Assembly (NCBI GenBank): GCA_914767885.1
Contig: CAJZBQ010000021.1
Location: forward strand, 930,001-994,000
DNA from: Blepharisma stoltei
Lineage: Eukaryota > Ciliophora > Heterotrichea > Heterotrichida > Blepharismidae
Direction of reading: 5' to 3'
DNA: 64,000 nucleotides
A program made the translations under genes and the position numbers. Every line of letters starts with the position of its first letter. Positions within the stretch are counted from its first letter, which is position 1. The notes below the pieces were generated by a model. The model did not search any database. It had not been told where the DNA came from and worked only from the letters and a program-made list of their open reading frames with translations. This document shows positions 43,661 to 54,405 of the stretch, one piece after another.

Positions 43661-44341
43661 CTATGATATAGTGCAGCCATCTATAGGTGCGCACTGATCT
43701 CTTGATCTTTGTTTTTTTGCAGCCTGCTTATCATATTTTTCCCACGTTCTCAATTCATTAGTAGGAAAAGTTGTAATGCCTTCATCTTCATCGCTCTCTT
43801 CTTCACTTTCTTCTTCTTCAGAATTTGTTCCAATCTCTTCGAGATTCAGTAAGCTTGGCTTTGTCTTTTCTGGCAATAAATCTATGCTGACTTCCTCCAT
43901 TTCCGTTTCCTCAAAAGCTTCTTGAGGTTTCGTCGGTGTTTTGGAAATTTCTAAAGTAACTTCATCAAATTTTGTTTGTGCTTCTTGTATTTTAAAGGGA
44001 TTTTTATTAAAGCCAACTCCACTAGCTTCTTTTATTAAAGAAGGCCTTTCATTTTCTTCAGTTGATTTTTTAGAGAGTTCGGCATTTTTCTTTTTTTTAC
44101 GTGGCATTTCCTCAAAATCCGTTTGGGATTGAGTTGATCTAATATTTGAGAGCACGAAGAATCCTTTACTATAAACCCTCAGCATATCATCTGGAATTAT
44201 CGGAATATTTTTTTCCCCAGTAAAAGGGTCAAATCCATCAACATAGGTCATGTTGGGTGTATACAAAATATAATTATTTTGGTTAATTGATAATGTAAAA
44301 CAAATAGGAGTTAATCCTTCGCTTTGATAATCTATAGCCAC
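43661..44341 (-). CDS. Acidic low-complexity protein ending in a CAAX-like box
   Basis: The open frame of about 226 codons has no ATG at its start, and a TAA precedes it, so the N-terminus is uncertain. The first part (CFTLSINQNNYILYTPNMTYVDGFDPFTG) may be a small folded domain. The remainder is Lys/Glu-rich with an acidic run (SEEEESEEESDEDEG). It ends GCTIS: a Cys four residues from the end with two aliphatic-type residues is a plausible farnesylation signal. Membrane anchoring is inferred. No family recognised. Confidence 0.5.
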   Translation of the reverse strand: MAIDYQSEGLTPICFTLSINQNNYILYTPNMTYVDGFDPFTGEKNIPIIPDDMLRVYSKGFFVLSNIRSTQSQTDFEEMPRKKKKNAELSKKSTEENERPSLIKEASGVGFNKNPFKIQEAQTKFDEVTLEISKTPTKPQEAFEETEMEEVSIDLLPEKTKPSLLNLEEIGTNSEEEESEEESDEDEGITTFPTNELRTWEKYDKQAAKKQRSRDQCAPIDGCTIS

Positions 44342-44408
44342 TTATAGAGAATATAAGCATTCCTACTGTTTGCCGTTATCATGCACTCTTATTTAAATTT
44401 GAAAATGG

Positions 44409-45015
44409 CTAATCAGTAAGAATACTTTTATTCATTTTAAATAAATATAATTCTTCAGCCAAAAGTCTTCGCCCATCCCATCTATAATTTGTAGATTTGA
44501 TTATTGGGTGAATAGGATTTAAATCTTGATTTGTAACTATTTCTTCAAGATTGTGAAGAGAATCTTGTATCCTAATTTACTATGAATAAATCCCAACCAG
44601 TGTCTTAAGAAGCTATTTATCAAAAAAAAGCATAAGTTTTCGTTACGATTTTCAAGCAAAGGCATTAGCTTTGCTTGTTGATTTTTTGGAAAAGTTTGTA
44701 TCACTTTTCTTGATTCTGATGAAGGAGTTGAAATGCGCATTAGATGCTCAATGTATGCATATTTTACTGCATCGATTAAATTCCTTGAAACAATCTCTCT
44801 GCACATATCAAATTTATTAACTCCCCCTATCCTTTAAATTAGAACAAAATATATATAAAATTTTGTATTTTTTGGGTTCTTTAACTACCCTTTAAATTGC
44901 AAGCACATTTTTTGTTCCAATTTAAAGGGGCAGTAAGCAATTTTGACAGTTCACCTTGATTACTGTCTATAAGTTGGCTCAAAGGCCTTCTTTGCCGAGC
45001 TAAACATTCTTCCAT
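44409..45015 (-). CDS. Unrecognised 157-residue protein, split by a small MITE and a 17-nt intron
   Basis: ATG 45015 (MEECLARQRRPLSQLI). A 116-bp family 2 MITE (44820-44935) separates LSKLL from NKFDMCREIV, and excision keeps the frame. A 17-nt GTAAATTAGGATACAAG segment (44564-44580) acts as an intron, giving LGFIHNSLHNLEEIVTNQD. The total is exactly 158 codons ending at TAG 44409-44411. It is helical and charged, with no recognised family. Confidence 0.6.
44820..44935 (-). mobile_element. Short MITE family 2 copy in an exon
   Basis: 116 bp between TA at 44818-44819 and 44934-44935. The ends are ACTCCCCCTATCCTTTAAAT and its inverse (ATTTAAAGGGGCAGT). There is also a second inner pair CCCTTTAAATTGCAAG. 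It is the shortest copy seen. Confidence 0.8.
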
Positions 45016-45094
45016 AGTTTCAACTTATAAAAAAGTTTTTTTCCCTATTGCTTATTTTTTTAGCTAAAAATACAAATTCATACTTACATTATCA

Positions 45095-46133
45095 TTATAC
45101 TTTACTTGGCTTTCTGGCTTTCACACACACATTGCTTATGGCTAGAGGCTTTACCTCATTTGAATTTTCGCATACTACAACAAGATAAAAACTATCATTA
45201 ACATAATGTGAAGTTACTTCATTTATAACAATATTGATGAAAGTAACTGTCCCGTCTTCTTGCATGCTCGCTTCTGTTGTCCCTCTTAAGATCTTTTTCC
45301 CTGATATATTTAATTGAAGCAATTTTGGAGGATTATCCATGCTGAAGATCAAGACTTTGAATTTTTGGCTTTCAGAGATCGATATACGCTGCCCATCTTT
45401 ATTTCTTACTGAAAGGGTTAAGGAGAACCCTCTTTCTTTGTAAATATTTGATGACAGTTGATTTTCCAGCTGGATTGAGTACTGGAAATCTTTACCTGAT
45501 CCCATTCATTGGAAAAGTTGCTCACGCCTCCTTTTAAACTGGAACATAAATTCTGTCACAATGAAAAGGAGGTCAATTTTTTAAAATTTCAAAAAAATAT
45601 TAATTGAGCATAATACTTAAATTTTAATTTATTTTTATGAAGAATTAATTCAAAAACTTAATAGATTCAGTATTAAAACTGTTTATAGCATTCTACTTGC
45701 ACTTCCCATTAAATTAGGTAAAAATAATTCTATAAAAATTATTGTTTTTACCCATAAAATTTACCTAATGAATTTTTTCCCAATTTAAAGGGGCTAGAAT
45801 CCCCAAAATATTGAAATTTTACTATTTTTTGTTCCAATATGCATGGGGGAAGTCAGTTGAGAAATTATTTGTGCTAATTTCTATTGGATCTGGCTGAGGA
45901 GTAATGTGGGACATGTTCTGTGTGCAGTCTATCAAGCGATCTAGACATTTGTTTATTTGATTGCTGTTTGCGGCAACTTGAGTGAGCAAGGAGTTCTGAT
46001 AAAGTAGTATTCTGGCAAGCTGCTCTTCTTCAGTCGTTTGCATGCCGAAGTTTAAAAAATTATTGCCTTGGGTGCTTACATGGCAACCGGGATGATTACA
46101 AAACTCAGCTCTCTGAGTAAAATTGCACCACAT
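45095..46133 (-). CDS. Unrecognised protein with C-terminal beta-sandwich-like region, split by MITE
   Basis: Removing 45525-45855 gives 235 residues. The N-terminal part is Cys/His-rich (FCNHPGCHVSTQ) with a helical NQINKCLDRLIDCTQNM stretch. The join rebuilds NNFSTEQLFQWMGSGKDFQY with Trp by TGA. The C-terminal half is strand-rich (GFSLTLSVRNKDG, FKVLIFSMDN, SFYLVVVCENSNEV, ISNVCVKARKPS). The last motif recalls the end of immunoglobulin-like DNA-binding domains, but this is a weak impression. Family unknown. Confidence 0.6.
45525..45855 (-). mobile_element. MITE family 2 copy in an exon, flanked by TCA
   Basis: 331 bp. The + strand ends are CGCCTCCTTTTAAACTGGAAC and GTTCCAATATGCATGGGGGA, with inner family 2 arms (CAATTTAAAGGGGCTAG). 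TCA occurs at 45522-45524 and 45853-45855. Deleting between them keeps the frame, whereas no TA pair at the ends would. Confidence 0.72.
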
Positions 46134-46220
46134 AATCTAATTTAATTTGTATAAGCGATTCTGAGAATGGTTCTAGAAAATGATAGATACTTTAGATAGA
46201 AAGGTAGAAAAAGTTTAAAT

Positions 46221-46652
46221 ACTTCAAAGATATAATCAGATTAGATAAGATTGTAGAGCTATTTCAGCCTCTACACACTCTTAACTATGGCTAAGGTTAC
46301 CCTAAGGCACGAGCGGTCACCCTTAACGCCCTTTCCAGTTAGCGCCACCCATTTTCTGTGAGACCCATCCTACCTTACTTGGGTCAAACTCCACAATCAA
46401 GGACTCTCTAAACTCCTATTAGCGTTCAGGGTATGAGTTTACCGCCAAAACACTCCTTCTGGGACTACCACTCCTGCGTTTTCTCATCTGTGGACCAAGG
46501 AAGAGAGCCTGCCATAAGTGTCTTGGCCAGGCAAAAAACCACCCCGTGCTCCTAAAAATAATTTTATAAACTTATTTGAGGCCGGATTGCTCACCGGCCA
46601 CTTAGACCTATACTCAGCTCGCCGTCTTTTAAAAATTTCGAAGATATGAAGA
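46221..46652 (-). mobile_element. Probable SINE-like element, intergenic
   Basis: A GC-richer block (about 46250-46625) with the same texture as the other retroposons. Possible target duplicates are CTTCAAAGATAT and TTTCGAAGATAT on its two sides. A weak tRNA-like patch (GGTCTAAGTGG and a CCGG stem-loop) lies near its right end on the minus strand. Boundaries are uncertain. Confidence 0.45.
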
Positions 46653-46855
46653 TATTTCATTATGGCATTTTTATAATTATTGGATTAAATTATTTCCATA
46701 ACTCCATTGTTAGTATAAATTTTGATAAATAAATGCCTGATATTTTAAATCTGAATGTCTTAAATTTTATTTTTGCTATGTTAAGCCTTATATCTTGTTA
46801 TTAAATTTGAATTGAATTAAACATGTTTCAAAGCACTTTATTGAATTAAACCAAT

Positions 46856-48184
46856 CTAAATAGAAGGAAGAACCTTTCCTCTGGCCTCTCCAAATCCAAC
46901 TACGAACCCATTTCCTTGGCAGCTTGCAGTAATGATTATTTCATCTCCATCTTCAATCCATACTCTACTTTCACCATTTGGCAAAGTCATAGGCACTCTT
47001 CCTCCTTTATTAATTTCCATAAAGCACGCACACCCATTAATATTATCTTTTGAAGCAATAGCTCCACTTCCATATATTTCTCCCACCTCAATATTAGCAC
47101 CAGAGACCGTTAGATGAGCTAGTTGTTGAGATGGTGACCAATATAGATCGCACATATTTGATCTTGAAATCTTGAAAGGTTCGCTTAAAGACTCAGTCTT
47201 AATAAAAGTTTCAAAATTAATGTCATAGCCTGCATGATTTGGCTCTTGTAAATATTCAACAGGAATTGGATCTTGTGGCTCAAAGGGAGCTTTGAAAGGC
47301 TCCAAAGCGAATGGAGTTATAATCCATGGGGAAATGGTTGTTTGGAAATTTTTTCCTGTGAAAAGTCCAAAAGGGTTCATTTCCCATAAACATATTTCTC
47401 TGGCTGACCAGTCATTTAAAATGACATAACCAAATATATTTTCCTCAGCTGAAGATATACTGATCGGCTCCCCATTTTTGTTAGGTTTTCCACCTAAAAA
47501 AACTCCGAGCTCAACTTCATGGTCTAGTTTTTGGGTCGGACCATAAACGGGCTGGCTTAATTCACGATTGAAAGATTGTCCTTTAGGCCTAATTAAAGGG
47601 GTTCCAGAAACAACAATTGAAGAGCTCTTCCCATGGTACCCCAGAGGCATTCGGGCCCAGTTTTCGTTGACTATATCGGCTGGATTTTTGCCTAAAATTG
47701 TATACATGTTTATCATGTGATTTTTACAAGACACAAAATCAGTGTAGCCATTAATTCTAACTGGAATTGTGCTTTTGAATTGGCTAATACGCTTAGTGAC
47801 TTCTTCAAGCAGCGCTAAATCATCTTTATAAGTTGAGTTTGTTGAAACAAATATACTTTGAATTCTTTCCCGAACCAATCTCCATATGTTTTTAGGCTCG
47901 GCCATAAAAGTGTTGAGAGCTGGATCTGAAAATAAAGGTTTAGATGAAATATAGGGCTTTCCCTTGAATAGCCCGATAGCGGGATGAGCCAGCCCGTTAT
48001 CGAGCTATTCAAGGGAAAGCCCTGAAAAAACGCCTTTTTCTTCTAAAGCCTTTAAATCGATAATAAAATCACCTATACGGCTTACACATCTAGGCTCAGT
48101 TGAATCAGAAAAAATTCCAGCACCAAATGGAATATTTTGAATCGGGAAATGGCTTAAAGGATCAACTGGTAGAAATGATTCCAT
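46856..48184 (-). CDS. FAH: Fumarylacetoacetase, with a 69-bp palindromic insertion
   Basis: 419 residues after removal of 47954-48022. The start ATG at 48184 gives MESFLPVDPLSHFPIQNIPFG, as in animal FAH. Active-site and metal motifs follow: MPLGYHGKSSSIV, DHEVELGVFLGG, GYVILNDWSAREI, TGKNFQTTISPW and GRVPMTLPNG with the family spacing. The enzyme splits fumarylacetoacetate into fumarate and acetoacetate, the last step of tyrosine breakdown. A tyrosine aminotransferase lies about 4 kb away. With the insertion present a TAG follows GVFSGLSLE, so the germline copy is not translatable. Confidence 0.93.
47954..48022. mobile_element. 69-bp palindromic insertion in FAH
   Basis: Nearly perfect inverted repeat: GGGCTTTCCCTTGAATAGC at one end and its inverse at the other, with a GATAGCGGGATGAGCCAGC loop. 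The length is a multiple of three, but it contains an in-frame stop. It is flanked by TATA on one side only, and no clear target duplication is present. Confidence 0.75.
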
Positions 48185-48457
48185 TTTATTATTAAATCGA
48201 AATAATTCATCCACAAATTGGCTACTAGTAGTTATCGCTAATTATCCTACTTTGATTTTTATAATTATTGCAGTCATAAGCAAAACGGAGGCAAGATAAT
48301 TTTGCATTAGCTTTTTTCTTAAAAGTTTATAAATATTTGTATAAAAAGAATGAAGGTTTACTCAGGTATTATATTTTTAACTTTATAACAGGCTATTTTA
48401 GACTAATCGTTTTTGCCATATTTTCATACATTTATAAAGTAAGAAACCGAAAGTCGG

Positions 48458-51170
48458 CTATTTAGAAATTAAAGTTATTCTTGTGCCTTTACGCAAACAG
48501 TTTAAAATAGAATCTACCGAGCTTCTATAGTCACCTGAATTATTATACTTTATAATATAAGTATAGACTTGCTGGATATAAACGTTTTTAAAAATGCAGA
48601 TTTCCTCAATAACAGTGATTTACTCAAGCTACTTGTAAGCTAATAATAAATTCTCTAAATCCTTCCCCTCCGTTAGCGAACAAAATCATTAGAAAAATCC
48701 CTAATTTTGACCAAAACCTACTCTCCATGAGCGAACAAAGTTTTTAATGAAAAAAAATTGATATATAAATGATAACTAGTATCATGAAATCTCTAGCTAA
48801 TTCTGTTTAATTTTTAAACAAAATACATTTTAAATTTGCTTTCCAATTTTTAAGAAGTGGGATTTTTTTAAATTTCGAAAAACAATTTTCTATAAAATTA
48901 AGGATCCCCTCATTTGTCCAATTTTCTAGTCTTTTTTTCTAACTCCCCCCCCCCCCTCCGTGAGTGAACAAAAAAAATTTTGTTCACTCACGGAGGGGGG
49001 TTAATTTTATTTTTAAAAAAATTTATATATAAATTTTATAAAAATTATTTGTTTTCGAAATTTAAAAAAATCCTAATTCGCAAAAATTGGAAAGTATATA
49101 ATAATTAATTTAATTTATAAAATTTATGCTTTAAAAGGCAATTCGTTTAAAATTAAACAGAATTAGCTCTAGATTTCATTATACTAATTATTATTTATAT
49201 ATTAAAATTATTTTTCATAAAAAATTTTTGTTCACTCACGGAGGGTGGGTTTTTGGGCAAAAAATAGCGATTTTTCTAATGGTTTTGTTCACTCACGGAG
49301 GGCGGGGGGAGTAAGAAAAAAAAATTTTCAGGACCTCATTTGCCCCAAAATCTAGGCAAAAATGATTTGTCCCATTTTCTAGTCTTTTTTGGATTTTTTC
49401 AAATGTCTTAAAAATTTTAGTATTTTACTTTAAAAAAACTAGAAAATGAGACTGAAAATTTTTTTTTTCTATCAAAATTTTGACTAGAAAATTGGACAAA
49501 TGAGGTCCTAAAAAAATTTTTTTTCCTATAAAAAAAACTAGAAAAATGGACAAATGAGGGGGGGATCCTTATATGGTCAAGCACAGATGCCAACCCCCCT
49601 TATTTATTATTCTTTGCTCGATTATCCTTGTCTTTATCTTATTCTAACTACTTTAAATTTAATAAACTGTAAAGACTAAATTAGTTTATATAAATTTTAT
49701 AGTAAATTTTGTTCGTTATTAAATGGGGCCTAAGGAAAATTTTTAGGAAAAAATAATGACGGTTTTGTTCGTTATTAAATGGTGGGGGGGAGTTAGCCTG
49801 CATTCTTTGGAAATTTTTGACTTTATATGATTTAAAACACGAGGTATGTGCTTGAAGGTTCATTGAAAATATGCTTCCTCGTTAGCACACTGTATCCGAT
49901 TTTTTTTTTCATCCCTATGACTTTGAATTTTTTATGCTGTCAGCAATTAATATTTTTTAATTGCCTTTAATACAGTTTACATTATATAGGGGGGTGGGGG
50001 GTAGCATCTATTAAATGGAATGGGGGTGTGGGTGGGATTCATAGATGCAAGGGGGTGGGGGTGGGCTGGCATCTGTGCTTGACCACTTATATATAAATTT
50101 TAAAAAAAAACAATTAATTTCCTCCATGAGCGACAAAAAAATCTTGTTCGTTCACGGAGCGGGGAGTAAGATCTCTCGGCCTATAGGCATTTGCAAATCC
50201 AATAAAGCTTTTATGCTCTTTTTTCATATACATTGCAGTCTTCACTAAAAACTTATTATGATTTAGCATTAATAAGTCTTACTGTTGGACCCTAAGCTGC
50301 AGTAGCTCTCATAAGTTTTTTGAGGAGTTTAGATAGGAAACTTGCAAAAATTATGCAAAACTGCCAAAAAGGAAAACAAATGCTTTTTGGAATATCTGAT
50401 CAAAATTTTGCAAATACATTTAACTTTTACTTACACTTTACATTTTTGTACGAGTTTTTATAAAAAAATTTGCTTTTTGCATTTTTGTACCATTTTGTAA
50501 ATATCATTTTAAAAACCCTTTTAAATAGTGCCATCAAAAGCTGCTAAATATTTCCTAAAACCATAATAGAAAACATTGGGTCCACCCTATCAAATACCAT
50601 CGCTAGAGTTTTCTTCATTTCATTTATCGCTTTATCAGAACCTTGTAGTGCATTTTAGACTTCGGCTTTATTTCTTGTCTCAACTGAATTATAAAATACC
50701 GAAAATATTTCAATTATTAAGCTGCCATATTTTCAATGCAAGTAGCACAATAGTAAAAGTAAGTTTCATCACTAGTCTCCGAAAAAGTAAATAAGCTGCC
50801 AACGTTATCAGGATGAAACCTTACTTATGGATCCTTTAATTTTCAGTTTTGAAAATGAGTGGTATACATCGAAAATATTGCGGCACTATCCAATTGCTTG
50901 CTAACCTCCCAGAAGGAAATTTTAAATAAAGGAGGGTCTGAGTGTCAGTAATATACTGAATTTATAAAGGCGTGGAGTGACGTTGCAAGCTCTAATTCAT
51001 TGATATCATCATATATTGCTGATGGCTCAAATTTTGGAAATTCCCTTATTTAGTTTATGAAGTTGGAAGATTAGAAGGAAGGCTTTTCACTAATTTATAG
51101 TAAGGAATAAGTGACAGAAATTTTAGAAAAGCTTGAGGTTGATTCTTGTAAATAATAAAATAGTTAAAAT
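48458..51170 (-). pseudogene. Indoleamine 2,3-dioxygenase-like gene, disrupted
   Basis: Minus-strand segments follow the IDO order. AFINSVYYWHSDPPL and AIFSMYTTHFQNWKLKDP align with the AYVW and ANWKKKDP motifs. ETYFYYCATCIENMAA, INEMKKTLAMVFDRVDPMF, YYGFRKYLAAFDGT, YMKKEHKSFIGF...RDLREFI and a C-terminal VYIQQVYTYIIKY come after. Conserved Trp residues are TGA. But there are several frame changes, at least three in-frame TAA, and a 1.5-kb nest of transposons near the C-terminus (48658-50168). IDO enzymes oxidise tryptophan to N-formylkynurenine with a haem ligand His. The pieces are too broken to call a working enzyme. Confidence 0.65.
48658..50168 (-). mobile_element. Nested transposon cluster (MITE within element within MITE)
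   Basis: The outer unit is a family 1 MITE beginning near 48663 (CCCTCCGTTAGCGAACAAAA) and ending at 50168 (TTGTTCGTTCACGGAGCGGGG). Inside it, element B (48900-49570, ends AAGGATCC..CTCATTTGTCC, TA-flanked) contains a complete second family 1 MITE (48942-49313). Next to B lies element C (49575-50084, ends GGTCAAGCACAGATGCC), which itself holds a GTTCGTTATTAAATGG-type piece. Confidence 0.8.
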
Positions 51171-51319
51171 TATTTTAATTATTGCTATTATCAAAAATAT
51201 ATATCGATTTTTTGAGATTTATTAATAAATTAACTAAAGCGTTTGATATCCTCTTCTCTGCTAATTTACCTATTTTTGCACTAAAAATGTCTTTATCATC
51301 ATATTACTTATTTATTTTA

Positions 51320-51904
51320 ATGGAAGATTCGGAAAGTAATGCTTCCTATTCTTCTTCCTTTTGTGAAGAAAACGGAGCTTTACAGGATGAATTTTTCGAA
51401 CTTTTACTATTAAATGAACTTATTGATACAGGATTACTTGATAATTCTGAATCAGAGTATGAATGAAATGATAGTGATATAGAAAATGTTGATACAGATG
51501 ACAAAATATTGGAGTTTTTAAGTCGTTTAGATGGAAAAATACTAGATGAAATAGATCCTATTCAGGAAACCTTCAAATATAGGAAGACTGAGGTGATCAT
51601 TGATGATAAGAAGACAATCGATAAGAAACTCCTGGACACCAGAAAAATAAAAATTAGATCAGATTCAAATTTTATCAGAAAAATAAAATTGATATCAGAA
51701 TCAAGCATTATCAGGAAAATAAAATTTAGATCAGATTCAAATTTCATCAGAAATAGAAAATTCATATCAGACTCAGAAATCGAAAAAATCGCGGATTACG
51801 TGGGTTCAGAAAATTTTACTAAAATTTTATCCAAAGATTTTAGGAAAAGAAGAAAGTTTAAAAAATTTTTAATCGGGACATGGCCCTGAAATAAAGGCCT
51901 TTAA
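51320..51904 (+). CDS. Acidic/basic repeat protein, unrecognised
   Basis: 194 residues from ATG 51320 (MEDSESNASYSSSFCEEN), with Trp by TGA at 51464 and near the end (WPWNKGL). The first half is acidic. Residues about 105-155 are four tandem units of about 13 residues of the type RKIK(I/L/F)RSDSNFI, alternating basic and Ser-rich. It is possibly a nucleic-acid-binding or structural protein. Its start lies about 150 bp from the beginning of the divergent IDO-like gene, so the two share a promoter region. Confidence 0.55.
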
Positions 51905-52340
51905 GTAATAAAGATTTCTCTCTCTCATATTACTTAATTTAACTTAGGCCTTAAAAAGCACAGCATCGCAAGGGGGTGTTATTCTCTATTTGTTTCAACT
52001 CTCACTTGCATGCAGGGTTCTCAGCACGGCTTGCTTCTTCTAATTTTCATGAAGCCATTCGAGAATCCAGGAATAGAAGAAACACCAGCAGTTTGGCGAT
52101 TTCCCTCATTATCCAAAATTCTCATTCACCTGATTGGCCTGGGGGTCCCTTCAATTTTATATCATAAATGTAAAGAGCAAAACACAATACCCAAAGGATG
52201 CTAGGAGAACAATCCTCAATATTTTTATCCCCTGAGCATAACCAATGTTTAAAAACCTAATCCTTTAATAATAAAACTGAGGCAAGGGAATATGGACCCA
52301 CGAAGCGAATTAACATTTCACACGAAGCCAATTTATTATT
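51905..52340. other. Spacer with GC-richer patch
   Basis: 51970-52210 is GC-richer than other spacers and holds overlapping frames of about 60 codons (MQGSQHGLLLLIFMKPFENPG). It may be a decayed retroposon or gene fragment. No target duplication was found. Confidence 0.3.
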
Positions 52341-53573
52341 ATGCCACTAAAAATGTCAAATTGGAATCTCCATCCTTCTACCCGTTCTGTCAATTCTAAA
52401 AATCCGATTAAGGAAGCAATTGCAGATGTTCCTCTCCCAGAGAATTTCCATCTTCCAACTTACTCTTTAGCTCTCGGAGACCCTACAGCATTTCCAGAGT
52501 TTTCTGTACATCCATTAGTAATCAAGCTGGTAGAAGAAAATCTTCTCTCTGGATCTGGCAATGGATATACCCATGCTTTGGGGCCAAAGGAAGCCAGAGA
52601 AGCCTTAGCTGCAAAATACTCCTATGAAAATATCCAGCTAACCTGAGAAGATGTTTTCTTAGATGTCGGAGGATGTGGGGCCATTCATACAGCTATGAGT
52701 GTATTCTTGAACCCTGGGGATAATATATTAATCCCAGCTCCTGGGTTTCCTTTATATATGACTGTCGCTTGGAATTTAAACGCAGAAGCAAGATGCTACA
52801 GATTGAAGCCTGACCAAGGCTGAGAAGTTGATTTTGAAAGTTTAGAAAGGATTGTTGACGAGAGAACCAAACTGCTGGTCATTGTGAATCCATCAAATCC
52901 TTGTGGAAGTGTTTGAACTCGTGAACACCTTCTAGAAATTCTTGAATGGTGTAGAGCTCACAAAGTGTGTGTGCTAGCTGATGAAGTGTATCATGGAATG
53001 ACATATGGGAAACCTCATTATCCAATGGGATCTTTGACTGATGAAGTTCCTGTTATAACAATTGGAGCATTAAGCAAAATCTTTTTAGTTCCAGGATGGA
53101 GGTGTGGATGGATTATTGTTTATGATAAATATAAGAAATGCACAGATATAAAGGAAGGAATTTTTAAAATAAAAAATCTCCTGCTGCATGGAGTTCCATT
53201 CATTGCTAATGCAATACCTAGACTTTTTGCTGAAATGCCTGAAAATTATATGAGTGAACTAATGCAAAAAGTTAAAGACAGAGCTGAATTTGTATATGAG
53301 AAAGTTCAGGAAATTCCAGGATTAGCAATGCAAATGCCTGAAGGATCACTCTATTGTATGATTTCAATTGAAACTGAGAAATTCGAAGATATCAGAAATT
53401 CAGTCGATTTCACTGAAAAGCTTGCTCGGGAACAAGGAATTCTGGTGCTTCCCGCTGAAGCTTTAATGAGTGAAAAATCCTTCAGGATTGTGCTATGCTC
53501 ACAGTTATCAATTCTTGAAGATGCAATGGGTAGAATTAAAGAATTCGTAAGTTTTCATCTAAAATCTAATTAA
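52341..53573 (+). CDS. TAT: Tyrosine aminotransferase
   Basis: 410 residues from ATG 52341. This is a fold-type I PLP aminotransferase of the TAT subgroup. The motifs are [61 protein letters not shown] and the PLP lysine site [19 protein letters not shown]. The C-terminal Arg motif is FRIVLCSQ. Three TGA codons read as Trp (QLTWEDV, DQGWEVD, GSVWTRE). It transfers the amino group of tyrosine to 2-oxoglutarate, the first step of the pathway whose last enzyme (FAH) lies about 4 kb away on the other strand. No insertion interrupts it. Confidence 0.92.
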
Positions 53574-54405
53574 TCTTATAAATCGCTGACTAACTGATAG
53601 CACGCGAACCAATTTATATAGTATTGGCAGTAAAATATTGAGAAATCTTAGTTTTATAGGCAAAAATATAATTCGGGAAGCGGCTTAAGATAAAAAAGCA
53701 CAATCCAAGTTGATTAGCTAAAAATTTTTTGCAATATTAAAGTATCATTATGCTGATAGCTGCAACTAACCTTATTTTTATATTATTAAATAACAAAATG
53801 CAATTAAAAAATAATCTTAAATCCTGCTTAATCAAAGGACACGGATTAAGCAATAAATATGAATATAATAAATAATAAATAAATTGAGCCTTGCCATATT
53901 AACAAAGAATTGATACAACTTACTCCCCCCCCCCCCTCCGTGAGCGAACAAAAAAATTTTGTTCGCTCACGGAGGGGGGGTTAATTTTTTTTTTTTAAAA
54001 AAAAATTTATATATAAATTTTTATAAAAAATATTTTTTTCGAAATTTAAAAAAATCCTAATTTGCAAAAATTGGGAAGCAAATATTAATTTAATTTGCAA
54101 AATTTATGTTTTAAAACGCAATTTGTTTAAAATTAAACAGAATTAGCTCTAGATTTCATTATACTAATTATCACTTATATATATCAAAATTTTTTTTCCA
54201 TTAAAATTTTTTCTATTAAAAAAATTTTTGTTCACTCACGGAGGGTGGGTTTTTGGTCAAAAAATGGCGATTTTTCTAATGGTTTTGTTCGCTCACGGAG
54301 GGGGGGGGGGAGTTAGTAAATTCTATTAATAAATTACGCGTAATAGTCTAAATTTAATAAATTCTATTACTAAAAAAGAAAAATAAGTTATAATTATTTC
54401 CAAAA
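53574..54405. other. Intergenic region with a MITE
   Basis: Apart from the family 1 MITE at 53933-54315, AT-rich DNA without recognisable signals. It is presumably the promoter of the CDPK gene downstream. Confidence 0.5.
53933..54315. mobile_element. MITE family 1 copy, intergenic
   Basis: 383 bp, TA at 53931-53932 and 54314-54315. It has intact hairpin ends CCTCCGTGAGCGAACAAAA / TTTTGTTCGCTCACGGAGG. It is nearly identical in layout to the copies in SIN3 and the ERD2-like gene, and so a recent insertion. Confidence 0.9.

Noticed and set aside
46250-46625. GC-rich block as an rRNA or other structured RNA gene
   Set aside because: No recognisable rRNA core sequences; texture and flanks fit the SINE-like family better.
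48900-50090. Possible gene in the GC/homopolymer-rich block between IDO-like segments
   Set aside because: All of it is accounted for by paired inverted ends of nested elements; no frame with domain content.
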